A DNA stretch of 7,645 nucleotides from DASSHC01 sp035693105 (GCA_035693105.1 DASSHC010000063.1:1-7645); one strand, 5' to 3'; positions 1 through 5,175 are shown, numbered from the stretch's first letter. Notes: generated by a model from the letters alone, not told the origin. Translations and numbers: made by a program.

Positions 1-74
1 GCCGCCTGCCGGCCTCCACGGAGGATCTGTTGGATGAGCGTGATCTCATTCAGCGTTTCGATCGGCACGGGCAA
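1..74 (-). CDS. Possible 5' end of a minus-strand gene running off the left edge
   Basis: This is a tentative gene start that I do not recognise. On the minus strand a TTG at 74-72 opens a frame that stays open to the window edge (about 24 codons) and reads MPVPIETLNEITLIQQILRG, a plausible amphipathic helix. A strong Shine-Dalgarno sequence, GGAGGT (87-82), lies 7 nt upstream, inside GGGGAGGTAGGT. Third positions in this frame are about 79% G/C, higher than its first positions. That is the pattern of real genes here, and it argues against the competing plus-strand frame. If real, the gene is divergent from the dienelactone hydrolase gene and shares its upstream region. Only the start is visible, so no function can be given, and a chance open frame is quite possible. 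Confidence 0.27.
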   Translation of the reverse strand, partial: MPVPIETLNEITLIQQILRGGRQA

Positions 75-271
75 CAGACCTACCTCCCCGTGCTGCTCCT
101 ACATCTCTCGGATGCACGTTTCGATGTGGATCTTACAGGAAGGCAGTCAGGGGGTGTTAGATGCCTTCTGGACGCGGCACAGTGAGCTCGAGGTTCCTCA
201 GCACCTGTGTCTCCGGTGATTTCGGGGCGCTAACGACACTTCACGAATAGTCCTGCGGCAAGGTCACCGCC

Positions 272-299
272 TCTATACTAACAATTTGGAAGTCGGCAA
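272..299 (-). promoter_or_regulatory. Candidate sigma70-type promoter, minus strand
   Basis: Read on the minus strand, TTGCCG (299-294; 4/6 to the -35 consensus) is followed after 16 nt by TATAGA (277-272; 4/6 to the -10 consensus). It sits in the most AT-rich patch of the upstream region and points toward the possible gene start at 74. The implied untranslated leader of about 190 nt is long, and 4/6 matches are common by chance. Confidence 0.2.
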
Positions 300-398
300 A
301 AGGTGATGTCGACGCGGGCCGAATAGACTTCCGATCGGAGATGTTACAGTTCTCGACGAGGGTGTGGTCGCGTCCGACACGCGGCTTTTGGTCCGACA

Positions 399-406
399 GG
401 AGGGAG
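399..406 (+). promoter_or_regulatory. Ribosome binding site of the dienelactone hydrolase gene
   Basis: GGAGGGAG precedes the ATG at 416 by 9 nt, counted from the last G of the second GGGAG core. This purine-rich site fixes the start, together with the family-typical N-terminus. Confidence 0.7.
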
Positions 407-415
407 TGACCCACG

Positions 416-1156
416 ATGTGCTTCTCCGACAGCGCGCGTGTGCCCGAGCCACCGATCAAGGGTGAGGTCGGCCAGCACGGCGATCTGACGCTGACCGCGA
501 GCGACGGCAACAAGCTGATGGCCTACGCCGCTCGCGCCGGCCAGTCGCGCGGCATCGGCCTGGTGATCCTGCCCGATATCCGCGGGCTGCACAACTACTA
601 CAAGGACCTCAGCAACGCCTTCGCCGGCACCGGCATCGACACCGTCGCCATCGACTACTTCGGCCGCACCGCCGGCCACGGCGAGCGCACCGACGACTGG
701 GACTACCGCCCGCACGTGGCGCAGACGACGCCCGAGGGCGTGGCGCTCGATACCGGCGCGGCGGTCGCCTACCTGCGCTCGCCCGAGGGCGGTAAAGTCG
801 AGAAGATCTTCACCGTCGGCTTCTGCTTCGGCGGCTCCTGCTCCTGGAACCAGGCGGCGGCGGGCCACAACCTCTCCGGCTCGATCGGCTTCTACGGCCG
901 GCCGGAGCGCTCCGAGCCGTTCATCGCCGAGATGGCCAACCCGCTTCTGATCCTGATCGCCGGGGCGGACCGGGGCATCCCCGGCTCGGCCTACGTCGAG
1001 TTCGACCACGAGCTGAACCGGGCCGGGGTCAAGCACGAGATGCACACCTACCCGGGCGCGCCGCACTCCTTCTTCGACCGCACCTTCGCCGAGTGGCAGG
1101 ACGCCTGCCAGGACGCCTGGCAGCGGATGCTCGGCTTCATCGACCAGAACGCCTAG
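416..1156 (+). CDS. Dienelactone hydrolase family protein (alpha/beta hydrolase)
   Basis: A complete 246-residue cytoplasmic enzyme of the dienelactone hydrolase family, which uses a Cys-His-Asp triad to open lactones or cleave related esters. The classical member converts dienelactone to maleylacetate in chloroaromatic breakdown. All three triad residues are visible in order: Cys137 in the elbow GFCFGG (135-140), Asp185 in AGADRGIP (182-189) and His217 in GAPHSFF (214-220). Length is normal for the family (about 230-250). The ATG start is supported by a good ribosome binding site and by the opening MCFSDSARVPEPP, which resembles the MC-x-x-D-x-x-x-PP start I know from many actinobacterial and Chloroflexota homologues. 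There is no signal peptide. An oxidoreductase gene follows 74 bp downstream on the same strand, but no other aromatic-degradation gene is present. The true substrate is therefore open, and the name denotes the family rather than a proven reaction. Confidence 0.93.
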   Translation: MCFSDSARVPEPPIKGEVGQHGDLTLTASDGNKLMAYAARAGQSRGIGLVILPDIRGLHNYYKDLSNAFAGTGIDTVAIDYFGRTAGHGERTDDWDYRPHVAQTTPEGVALDTGAAVAYLRSPEGGKVEKIFTVGFCFGGSCSWNQAAAGHNLSGSIGFYGRPERSEPFIAEMANPLLILIAGADRGIPGSAYVEFDHELNRAGVKHEMHTYPGAPHSFFDRTFAEWQDACQDAWQRMLGFIDQNA

Positions 1157-1183
1157 CGTCCGCCGATCGTGTGGGTTGATCTG

Positions 1184-1210
1184 CCCGGGGCGGCACAGGG
1201 CCGCTCCGGG
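1184..1210 (+). other. Strong hairpin in the gap between the two plus-strand enzyme genes
   Basis: CCCGGGGCGGC (1184-1194) pairs with GCCGCTCCGGG (1200-1210) over 11 bp, one of them a G-U pair, around the loop ACAGG. A weaker outer dyad, CCGATC (1163-1168) with GATCGG (1219-1224), brackets it, so the whole 74-bp gap is symmetric. No T-run follows, so it is not a standard intrinsic terminator. It could be an mRNA-stabilising or processing structure, or a weak terminator separating the two genes. Confidence 0.55.
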
Positions 1211-1230
1211 TCGCTCGTGATCGGCATCTG

Positions 1231-2148
1231 ATGAAGGTCGGTGTCAACTTGCTGAACTACGGCCCGGGGGCCAGCCCCGAGTCGCTGCTGCGCTGGAGCC
1301 GGCTGGCCGAAGCCCTCGGCTATCACTTCCTGATGATCTCCGACCACGTCGCCCTCACCCCGGATGTCGCCAAAACCTACCCCGCGCCCTTCTACGACCC
1401 GTTCCTCAGCCTCGCCTGGCTGGCCGCGCGGACGCGCACGGTCGAGCTCGGCACTACCGTTATCATCCTCCCCTACCGGCATCCGCTCCAGGTCGCCCGG
1501 CTCGCCAGCAACCTCGACCAGCTCAGCGGCGGGCGCTTCATCTTCGGCGTGGGCGTCGGCTGGGCGGCGCAGGAGTTCGCGGCGCTGGGGCTGCCGCTGG
1601 AACAGCGCGGCGCGATGACCGATGAATACCTGGAGGTGATCCTGGCGACCTGGGCCGGTGAGGTTGCCTCCTATCACGGCCGCTTCGTCGACTTCGACGC
1701 GGTGGAGACTGGCCCGCCGCCACTCCAGCGTCCACATCCGCCGCTCTGGGTCGGCGGCAACGGTCCCGCCGCCCGGCGCCGCGCCGTGCGCTTCGACGCC
1801 GCCTGGCACCCGATCAGCATCCGGCTCCCCTGGTTGCGCGACGAGGCGCTCCCCGATCTGCGCCGGGTGGCCGAGGCGGCCGGCAAGCCGGTCCCCGCGC
1901 TCTGCCCGCGCATCCGCCTCCACCTCACCCAGCGGTCGCTCGACGAGGCCGAGCGCCGGGCCGGCGAGGGGACGTTCGCACAGGTGCGCGCCGACCTCCA
2001 GGAGCTGGACGAGCTGGGCGCCACGTACGTCCTGCTCGACACCTACCGTGGTAACCCGGCCGATACGCTCGACCACGAGCACGCCTGGGCCATGCTGGCC
2101 ACCCTCGCCGAGCAGGCGCTCGACCTCCCGAATCAGGGGCTGCGCTAG
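1231..2148 (+). CDS. LLM class (luciferase-like) oxidoreductase, probably F420-dependent
   Basis: A complete 305-residue TIM-barrel flavin/F420 oxidoreductase of the luciferase-like monooxygenase superfamily, closest in my reading to the TIGR03619-type F420-dependent group. Visible marks are the N-terminal strand MKVGVNLLNYGP, SDHV (37-40), GTTVIILPYRHP (74-85), the block GRFIFGVGVGWAAQEFAALG (101-120), YHGRF (148-152) and PLWVGGNGPAARRRA (171-185). These correspond to the cofactor-binding face of the barrel in the family. The length is normal. The ATG start matches the family's first beta strand and no in-frame start lies just upstream, but there is no Shine-Dalgarno sequence before it, so it may be leaderless or coupled to the preceding gene. 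The stop codon lies inside the left terminal repeat of the element at 2143-2349. The cofactor (F420 or FMN) and substrate cannot be decided from sequence alone. Confidence 0.92.
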   Translation: MKVGVNLLNYGPGASPESLLRWSRLAEALGYHFLMISDHVALTPDVAKTYPAPFYDPFLSLAWLAARTRTVELGTTVIILPYRHPLQVARLASNLDQLSGGRFIFGVGVGWAAQEFAALGLPLEQRGAMTDEYLEVILATWAGEVASYHGRFVDFDAVETGPPPLQRPHPPLWVGGNGPAARRRAVRFDAAWHPISIRLPWLRDEALPDLRRVAEAAGKPVPALCPRIRLHLTQRSLDEAERRAGEGTFAQVRADLQELDELGATYVLLDTYRGNPADTLDHEHAWAMLATLAEQALDLPNQGLR

Positions 2149-2349
2149 AGCGTCGGTCAAGTCATCGGCCTGGGCGCATTGGCCGTGATCTCCGACGATC
2201 GCTGCCCGTCGATACCGAAGAGAGATCCTTCGCTGCGGCTCAGGATGACACGGAAAGCAGCGGCCTCTGCCCTGTCATCCTGAGGCCGCAGCCGAAGGAT
2301 CTCCCCAATGTACCGGGTGCCACGCCATTACTTGACCGATGCTCTAGCG
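2143..2349. mobile_element. MITE-like element with 20-bp terminal inverted repeats
   Basis: The ends are inverted copies matching at 19 of 20 positions: CGCTAGAGCGTCGGTCAAGT (2143-2162) and the reverse complement of 2330-2349, which differs only by A for G at position 10. Symmetry continues inward with CATTGG (2177-2182) against CCAATG (2305-2310), and the centre is the large palindrome at 2222-2303. At about 207 bp with no coding capacity, this fits a miniature inverted-repeat element. A TA at each end (2146-2147 and 2345-2346) would suit a TA-targeting IS630/Tc1-mariner type transposase, but the surrounding bases are also symmetric, so the exact border is uncertain. The left end supplies the TAG stop of the oxidoreductase gene. 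No transposase gene is in the window. A conserved folded RNA or DNA repeat is the alternative. Confidence 0.5.
2222..2303. repeat. Large palindromic intergenic repeat
   Basis: The left arm (2222-2250, from GAGATCCTTCG to CAGGATGACA) is the reverse complement of the right arm (2273-2303, from TGTCATCCTGAG to GAAGGATCTC), with all 29 left-arm bases matched and two single-base bulges in the right arm. The 22-nt loop holds a second small stem, GCAG (2257-2260) with CTGC (2267-2270). From general familiarity, palindromes of the form TGTCATCCTGAG...GAAGGATCTC recur between genes in diverse environmental bacteria, including Chloroflexota; I could not check this. No T-run follows, so it is not a standard terminator. 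Confidence 0.75.
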
Positions 2350-2547
2350 TGCGGTTCTGACGCATCGTGGCGCGGGTCGTCGTGCCACCGCCGCTGCTCT
2401 GGGTGCGCGCCAACCAGCCAACGGACCGGGATCAGCCCGGCGTTGGCGCTGGACGCGGCTTCCAGCTGTCCCGTCTGCTTCAGAAGCGCCGCGGAGAAAC
2501 TGAAACAGACTGGAACGCGTTTGCGTCTTCTAAACCCGAACGTGCTC
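2350..2547. other. Gene-free spacer with a bulged hairpin at 2417-2447
   Basis: No gene is supported here; the short open frames lack ribosome binding sites and cross the repeat element. The clear structure is a dyad in which GCCAACG (2417-2423) pairs with CGTTGGC (2441-2447), then, after a 2-nt bulge (GA), CCGGG (2426-2430) pairs with CCCGG (2436-2440) around the loop ATCAG. That makes 12 pairs in all. No T-run follows. The right part of the spacer holds two copies of the CTGAANCAGAC motif. Confidence 0.55.
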
Positions 2548-2582
2548 TGATACGATCGTTGTGCGTAGCTACTGAACCAGAC
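2473..2582. promoter_or_regulatory. Three copies of CTGAANCAGAC around a promoter candidate
   Basis: An 11-bp motif occurs three times in 110 bp: inverted at 2473-2483 (CTGAAGCAGAC on the minus strand), direct at 2500-2510 (CTGAAACAGAC) and direct at 2572-2582 (CTGAACCAGAC). Ten of the 11 positions are identical and only the central base varies. The last two extend to ACTGAANCAGACT. The first two form an inverted pair upstream of the extended -10 at 2548-2556 and the third lies just downstream of it, as expected of operator sites for a DNA-binding regulator. No regulator gene is in the window, so this is inference from spacing and repetition. Confidence 0.45.
2548..2556 (+). promoter_or_regulatory. 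Candidate extended -10 promoter for the secreted protein gene
   Basis: TGATACGAT has the TGN extension followed by TACGAT (4/6 to TATAAT). No good -35 is present at the proper spacing, which is typical of extended -10 promoters or of promoters needing an activator. Transcription would begin near 2563, leaving a leader of about 238 nt before the ATG at 2801. Its position between copies of the CTGAANCAGAC motif adds some weight. Confidence 0.3.
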
Positions 2583-2800
2583 TCAACTCGCAAAGCGGCG
2601 CGCGGGACAGGTTGAGATCCGCGTGCTCATGCGCTTCGCCTACTGGCGGCGTGATTGGCCGAAAGGCCGTTCGTGCCGCCTGACGGCCCCGTGCGCCCGG
2701 CGCCCGACGAATGCCGCATCGTCTGAGAAGGGAGGTGCCAGGCAGGAATCTGAAACCGCCGTGCGTCTTGATCTCCGCAGCATCAGGGAGGGAAGAGATC
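2557..2800 (+). promoter_or_regulatory. Long structured 5' leader of the secreted protein gene
   Basis: This leader holds several potential RNA hairpins. GGCGGC (2645-2650) pairs with GCCGCC (2675-2680), enclosing a symmetric 6x6 internal loop and a GGCC-GAAA-GGCC tetraloop stem (2657-2668). GACGA (2706-2710) pairs with TCGTC (2719-2723). A purine-rich AAGGGAGGTG (2728-2737) resembles a ribosome binding site but has no ATG or GTG at proper distance; a CTG at 2750 is in frame with the gene. I compared it by eye with c-di-GMP-I, TPP, cobalamin and ydaO riboswitch consensus elements and found no convincing match. Confidence 0.35.
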
Positions 2801-2801
2801 A
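2769..2801 (+). promoter_or_regulatory. Ribosome binding site enclosed in a hairpin at the start codon
   Basis: GGAGG (2787-2791) lies 9 nt before the ATG at 2801, which sets the start. It is bracketed by TGATCTC (2769-2775) and GAGATCA (2795-2801), a perfect 7-bp inverted repeat whose right arm ends on the A of the start codon. CTCC (2774-2777) could alternatively pair with the Shine-Dalgarno core. Translation may therefore be tuned by this fold, but no test of that is visible here. Confidence 0.5.
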
Positions 2802-5026
2802 TGCGACTGCGAGGAACGCACATCCTGCCGCGACTCTTCGCGGCGCTTAGCCTGAGTGTCATGCTCGTCGCCGGGGCGCTTGCCAGTTTCGCGGCCGCCC
2901 CAGCGCTGGCGGCTACGCCATCCGTCGATGTGTTCGTCGGCTATGCCGACAATCTGCGCGCCAACCCAGCGAACTTCCCAACGCCGTGGACTGACCCCGA
3001 GATCATCTTCCTCGGCTGTACCAACTGTACCTATGACGCGGGGGCGGTCAGAATCGCTAACAATACCCTCTCGTCCGTGACGGTCAATGCTCTTGCAATT
3101 CGGATGGATACGTGCGTCTTCGCGCTCTGGTCATCAGCACTGCCGCTGTCGCTTGCCCCGGGTCAGCAGTTGATCGTGACCCAGACGGCTGACGGCGCGG
3201 ATAGCGGCTGCACCTCGAACGGACACATGGATACCTCGGACGTTGGCCCGGGCGGCCAGGGGTGGGCAGGCCGTTGCGACAATTCTGGGATCATTCCCGA
3301 GGTCGACGTAACGATCGATGGCGTCTCCTCCAGCATTCCAGATACCGGTCGCGTCCTCAACACTGGGGGCGTGGACAAGGCAGATTGCTTTGGCGGCGCC
3401 AATGAGTCCACACAATGGGTGCCGATCCAGTCCAACCCCTGTGAGAGTGCCTCGCTCACCCTCGATCCCAGTAGCCAAACGGCCTACCTCGGCGATCAAG
3501 CGTCAGTGACCGCCACGCTGGTCAACGGCTGTAACGATCCCCTCCAGGGCGCCACGGTGAACTTCACCGTCATCTCCGGGCCGAACGCGGGCGTCAACGG
3601 ATCGGCGCCGACCGACCGTGACGGTCACGCGACCTTCAACTACGCGGGGAGCGTGACCGGGCAGGACACGGTGATAGCCGAAGTCGATAACCCCGTCGGG
3701 GCGATCTTCTCCAACAGTGTCACCGTCGATTGGCAGAAGATGCCGACCACGCTGGTCTACCACACCGTCACGACCGGCGACTTCGGCGACGTGGCGAGCG
3801 TCTCGGCGACCCTGACTGACGTCCATAACAACCCGGTCGCCAATGAGCCCGTGACCATCACGCTCAACGGCAGCGAATCCTGCCAGGCCAATACCGACAC
3901 CAACGGTGTGGCGGCCTGCTCGATTACGCCGGGAGAGCTGCCGGGCGGGAGCTACCAGATCACCGCCAGCTTCGCCGGAGATGCCACGCATCTCGGCAGC
4001 GACGCTACGCCCGTCGCCTTCGACGTCACGAAAGAAGAGACCGCCACGGTCTTCACCGTTACCAGCGCCACCAGCAGCGACTACAATGACCCGGCGATCG
4101 TCTCGGCGACGGTGACCAGCGACGACGGCGTGCCGGTCGTCAACGAGCCGGTCACCTTCACCCTCGACGGCGTCGATCAATGCGCCGGCACCACCGACAG
4201 CACCGGCCTTGCATCCTGCCAGCTCACGCCGAGCGAGCAGGCAGGCACCTACACTTTGACCGCGCATTTCGACGGCAATGCCTACTACCTGGCCAGTGAC
4301 GTATCGGCCCCGTTCCAGGTGACGCTGGAGGAGACGTCGCTGGCGATCACCTCCTCCAACACGCTGGCGACCGGCGCGACGACGGTCAGCGCCCGGCTGC
4401 TGGAGGACAACGACCCGAACACGCCGATCGCCGGGCGGACCGTGAGCTTCACCGCCGTCAGCAACGACGACGGTACGACCTACCAGGGTAGCGGCACTAC
4501 CGGCACCGATGGTGTCGCCAGCGTCGATCTGCAGCTACCGCCCGGCGACTACCTGCTGACCGCGCATTTCTCCTCGGACGGCTTCTACCAGCCGGCCGAT
4601 GCCGCGGCTCAAGCCCACCTCTACGTCTACGCGCCGACCGGCTTCAGCATCTGGGGCGGCAACGGCGGCGGCACGGCCGCCAGCCCGAACGTCACCCTCG
4701 GCGGCGACTACCTCTTCTGGGGCGCGCAGTGGGCCAAGCAGGTGACCGGCGGCGACTACCAAGCCACTAGCAGCTTCAAGGGCTATGCGAATTCCTTGTC
4801 GGCTGACGGCTCCGGCTGGACGACCGACCCCGGCAATTCGAGCAGCCCGCCGTCCAGCGTGGCGAGCTACATCGGGGTCATCGTGACGACCGATGTTCAG
4901 CAGGACGGCAGTGCCATCTCCGGCAACGTAGCCGAGCTGGTCGTCGTCAAGGTGGATAACCCATCCGGCTACCTGCCTGATCCCGGTCATCCGGCGTCCG
5001 GCGTGGTGCTGGCGGTGGTCCACTAG
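2801..5026 (+). CDS. Secreted modular protein with four bacterial Ig-like domains
   Basis: A 741-residue exported protein of unknown function. A signal peptide (basic MRLRGTHILPR, hydrophobic core about 12-33, cleavage after ALA at 37) is followed by a Cys-rich domain (about 38-213) with FVGYADNLRA, GCTNC (72-76), DAGAVRIANNT and DTSD. Four Ig-like domains come next: a Big_1/invasin-like one (about 214-311), then three Big_3_5-like ones (about 316-411, 413-511, 512-611). Domains two and three each carry a Cys pair 12 residues apart (361/373, 461/473). The unrecognised C-terminal domain (612-741) is rich in Gly, Ser and aromatics. There is no LPXTG, no C-terminal membrane helix and no lipobox, so it is probably released or held non-covalently. 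The ATG at 2801 is preferred over 2711 because it has a ribosome binding site and puts the signal peptide at the N-terminus. It appears monocistronic, ending at a terminator. Confidence 0.88.
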   Translation: MRLRGTHILPRLFAALSLSVMLVAGALASFAAAPALAATPSVDVFVGYADNLRANPANFPTPWTDPEIIFLGCTNCTYDAGAVRIANNTLSSVTVNALAIRMDTCVFALWSSALPLSLAPGQQLIVTQTADGADSGCTSNGHMDTSDVGPGGQGWAGRCDNSGIIPEVDVTIDGVSSSIPDTGRVLNTGGVDKADCFGGANESTQWVPIQSNPCESASLTLDPSSQTAYLGDQASVTATLVNGCNDPLQGATVNFTVISGPNAGVNGSAPTDRDGHATFNYAGSVTGQDTVIAEVDNPVGAIFSNSVTVDWQKMPTTLVYHTVTTGDFGDVASVSATLTDVHNNPVANEPVTITLNGSESCQANTDTNGVAACSITPGELPGGSYQITASFAGDATHLGSDATPVAFDVTKEETATVFTVTSATSSDYNDPAIVSATVTSDDGVPVVNEPVTFTLDGVDQCAGTTDSTGLASCQLTPSEQAGTYTLTAHFDGNAYYLASDVSAPFQVTLEETSLAITSSNTLATGATTVSARLLEDNDPNTPIAGRTVSFTAVSNDDGTTYQGSGTTGTDGVASVDLQLPPGDYLLTAHFSSDGFYQPADAAAQAHLYVYAPTGFSIWGGNGGGTAASPNVTLGGDYLFWGAQWAKQVTGGDYQATSSFKGYANSLSADGSGWTTDPGNSSSPPSSVASYIGVIVTTDVQQDGSAISGNVAELVVVKVDNPSGYLPDPGHPASGVVLAVVH
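3440..4633 (+). repeat. Tandem Ig-domain coding repeats, period about 300 bp
   Basis: Four diverged tandem units encode the Ig-like domains. Equivalent glycines of the D/N-G-x-A turn are at residues 275, 369, 469 and 571, giving periods of 94, 100 and 102 residues. Some DNA-level identity survives: TGACCGCGCATTTC occurs at 4257-4270 and again exactly 300 bp later at 4557-4570, and GTCTCGGCGAC recurs in units two and three. This indicates growth by duplication, with units two and three most alike. Confidence 0.7.
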
Positions 5027-5034
5027 CCGCGGCT

Positions 5035-5054
5035 CGCGAGCCTTTCTGCTCGCG
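5035..5054 (+). other. Small hairpin just after the secreted protein gene
   Basis: CGCGAGC (5035-5041) pairs perfectly with GCTCGCG (5048-5054) around the loop CTTTCT. It lies between the stop codon and the intrinsic terminator and overlaps the 10-bp palindrome GCTCGCGAGC (5032-5041). It may protect the 3' end or simply accompany the terminator. Confidence 0.4.
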
Positions 5055-5062
5055 TTCATCAT

Positions 5063-5098
5063 GACCCCGCTCGGCCACCAGGCCGAGCGGGGTCTTTT
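5063..5098 (+). terminator. Rho-independent terminator
   Basis: GACCCCGCTCGGCC (5063-5076) pairs perfectly with GGCCGAGCGGGGTC (5081-5094) over 14 bp around the loop ACCA, followed by TTTT (5095-5098). It ends the secreted protein transcript, 37 nt after the stop codon. In the minus direction the stem is not followed by a T-run, so it should act mainly on the plus strand, though it may also slow the converging transporter transcript. Confidence 0.9.
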
Positions 5099-5127
5099 GG
5101 AACCGTACCGGCCTGCGGTGAGCTATT

Positions 5128-5149
5128 GCCCTCGCCTGTAGGCGAGGGC
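5128..5149 (-). terminator. Possible 3' hairpin of the transporter operon
   Basis: GCCCTCGCC (5128-5136) pairs perfectly with GGCGAGGGC (5141-5149) around TGTA, about 26 nt beyond the transporter's stop codon. TTGCC...GGCAA can extend it with a bulge. No T-run follows on the minus strand, so this is at best a weak or Rho-assisted terminator, or a dispersed palindromic repeat. Confidence 0.35.
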
Positions 5150-5175
5150 GGCAACAGAAACGCACCGGGCGCGGT

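Larger units (their letters stand above)
75..415. other. Gene-free upstream region, lower GC
   Basis: No convincing gene lies here. Two frames are open across 1-220 on the plus strand but show no coding-type third-position bias and no ribosome binding site. GC content drops around 240-350 relative to the flanking genes, as expected for a promoter region. Visible elements are a 10-bp palindrome TCCGATCGGA (330-339), a direct repeat GTCCGACA (372-379 and 391-398, period 19 bp) just before the next gene's ribosome binding site, and an AT-rich patch at 272-300 that could hold a minus-strand promoter. None can be assigned to a known regulator. Confidence 0.6.

Noticed and set aside
344..1066. 240-residue minus-strand open frame
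   Set aside because: It is antisense to the dienelactone hydrolase gene with its intact catalytic triad. The Val/Ala/Gly/Arg-rich translation has no domain signature.
1153..2160. 335-residue minus-strand open frame
   Set aside because: It is antisense to the clearly recognisable LLM oxidoreductase. Its Arg/Gly/Ala-rich translation matches no family, and such frames are expected opposite high-GC genes.
2222..2303. Intrinsic terminator for the oxidoreductase gene
   Set aside because: The palindrome is strong, but neither strand has a T-run after it, and its structure fits a dispersed repeat better.
2308..2615. Two short plus-strand open frames in the intergenic region
   Set aside because: They overlap the MITE-like element and the promoter region, lack ribosome binding sites and have no protein-like composition.
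2645..2700. Possible c-di-GMP-I riboswitch because of the GAAA tetraloop stem
   Set aside because: The conserved GGGCAAACC and GACGCAAAGCC-type segments are missing.
2720..2800. Possible TPP riboswitch (CTGAGA-like and GGGAGGGAA-like strings)
   Set aside because: The required CTGATCTGG-type core and the ordered stems are absent, and the downstream gene has no link to thiamine.
2711..2800. Upstream ATG at 2711 as the start of the secreted protein
   Set aside because: It would place 30 polar residues before the signal peptide and has no properly spaced ribosome binding site, whereas 2801 has GGAGG at 9 nt.
3503..4267. 254-residue minus-strand open frame
   Set aside because: It is a shadow of the Ig-repeat coding region, arising from its periodic GC-rich codons.
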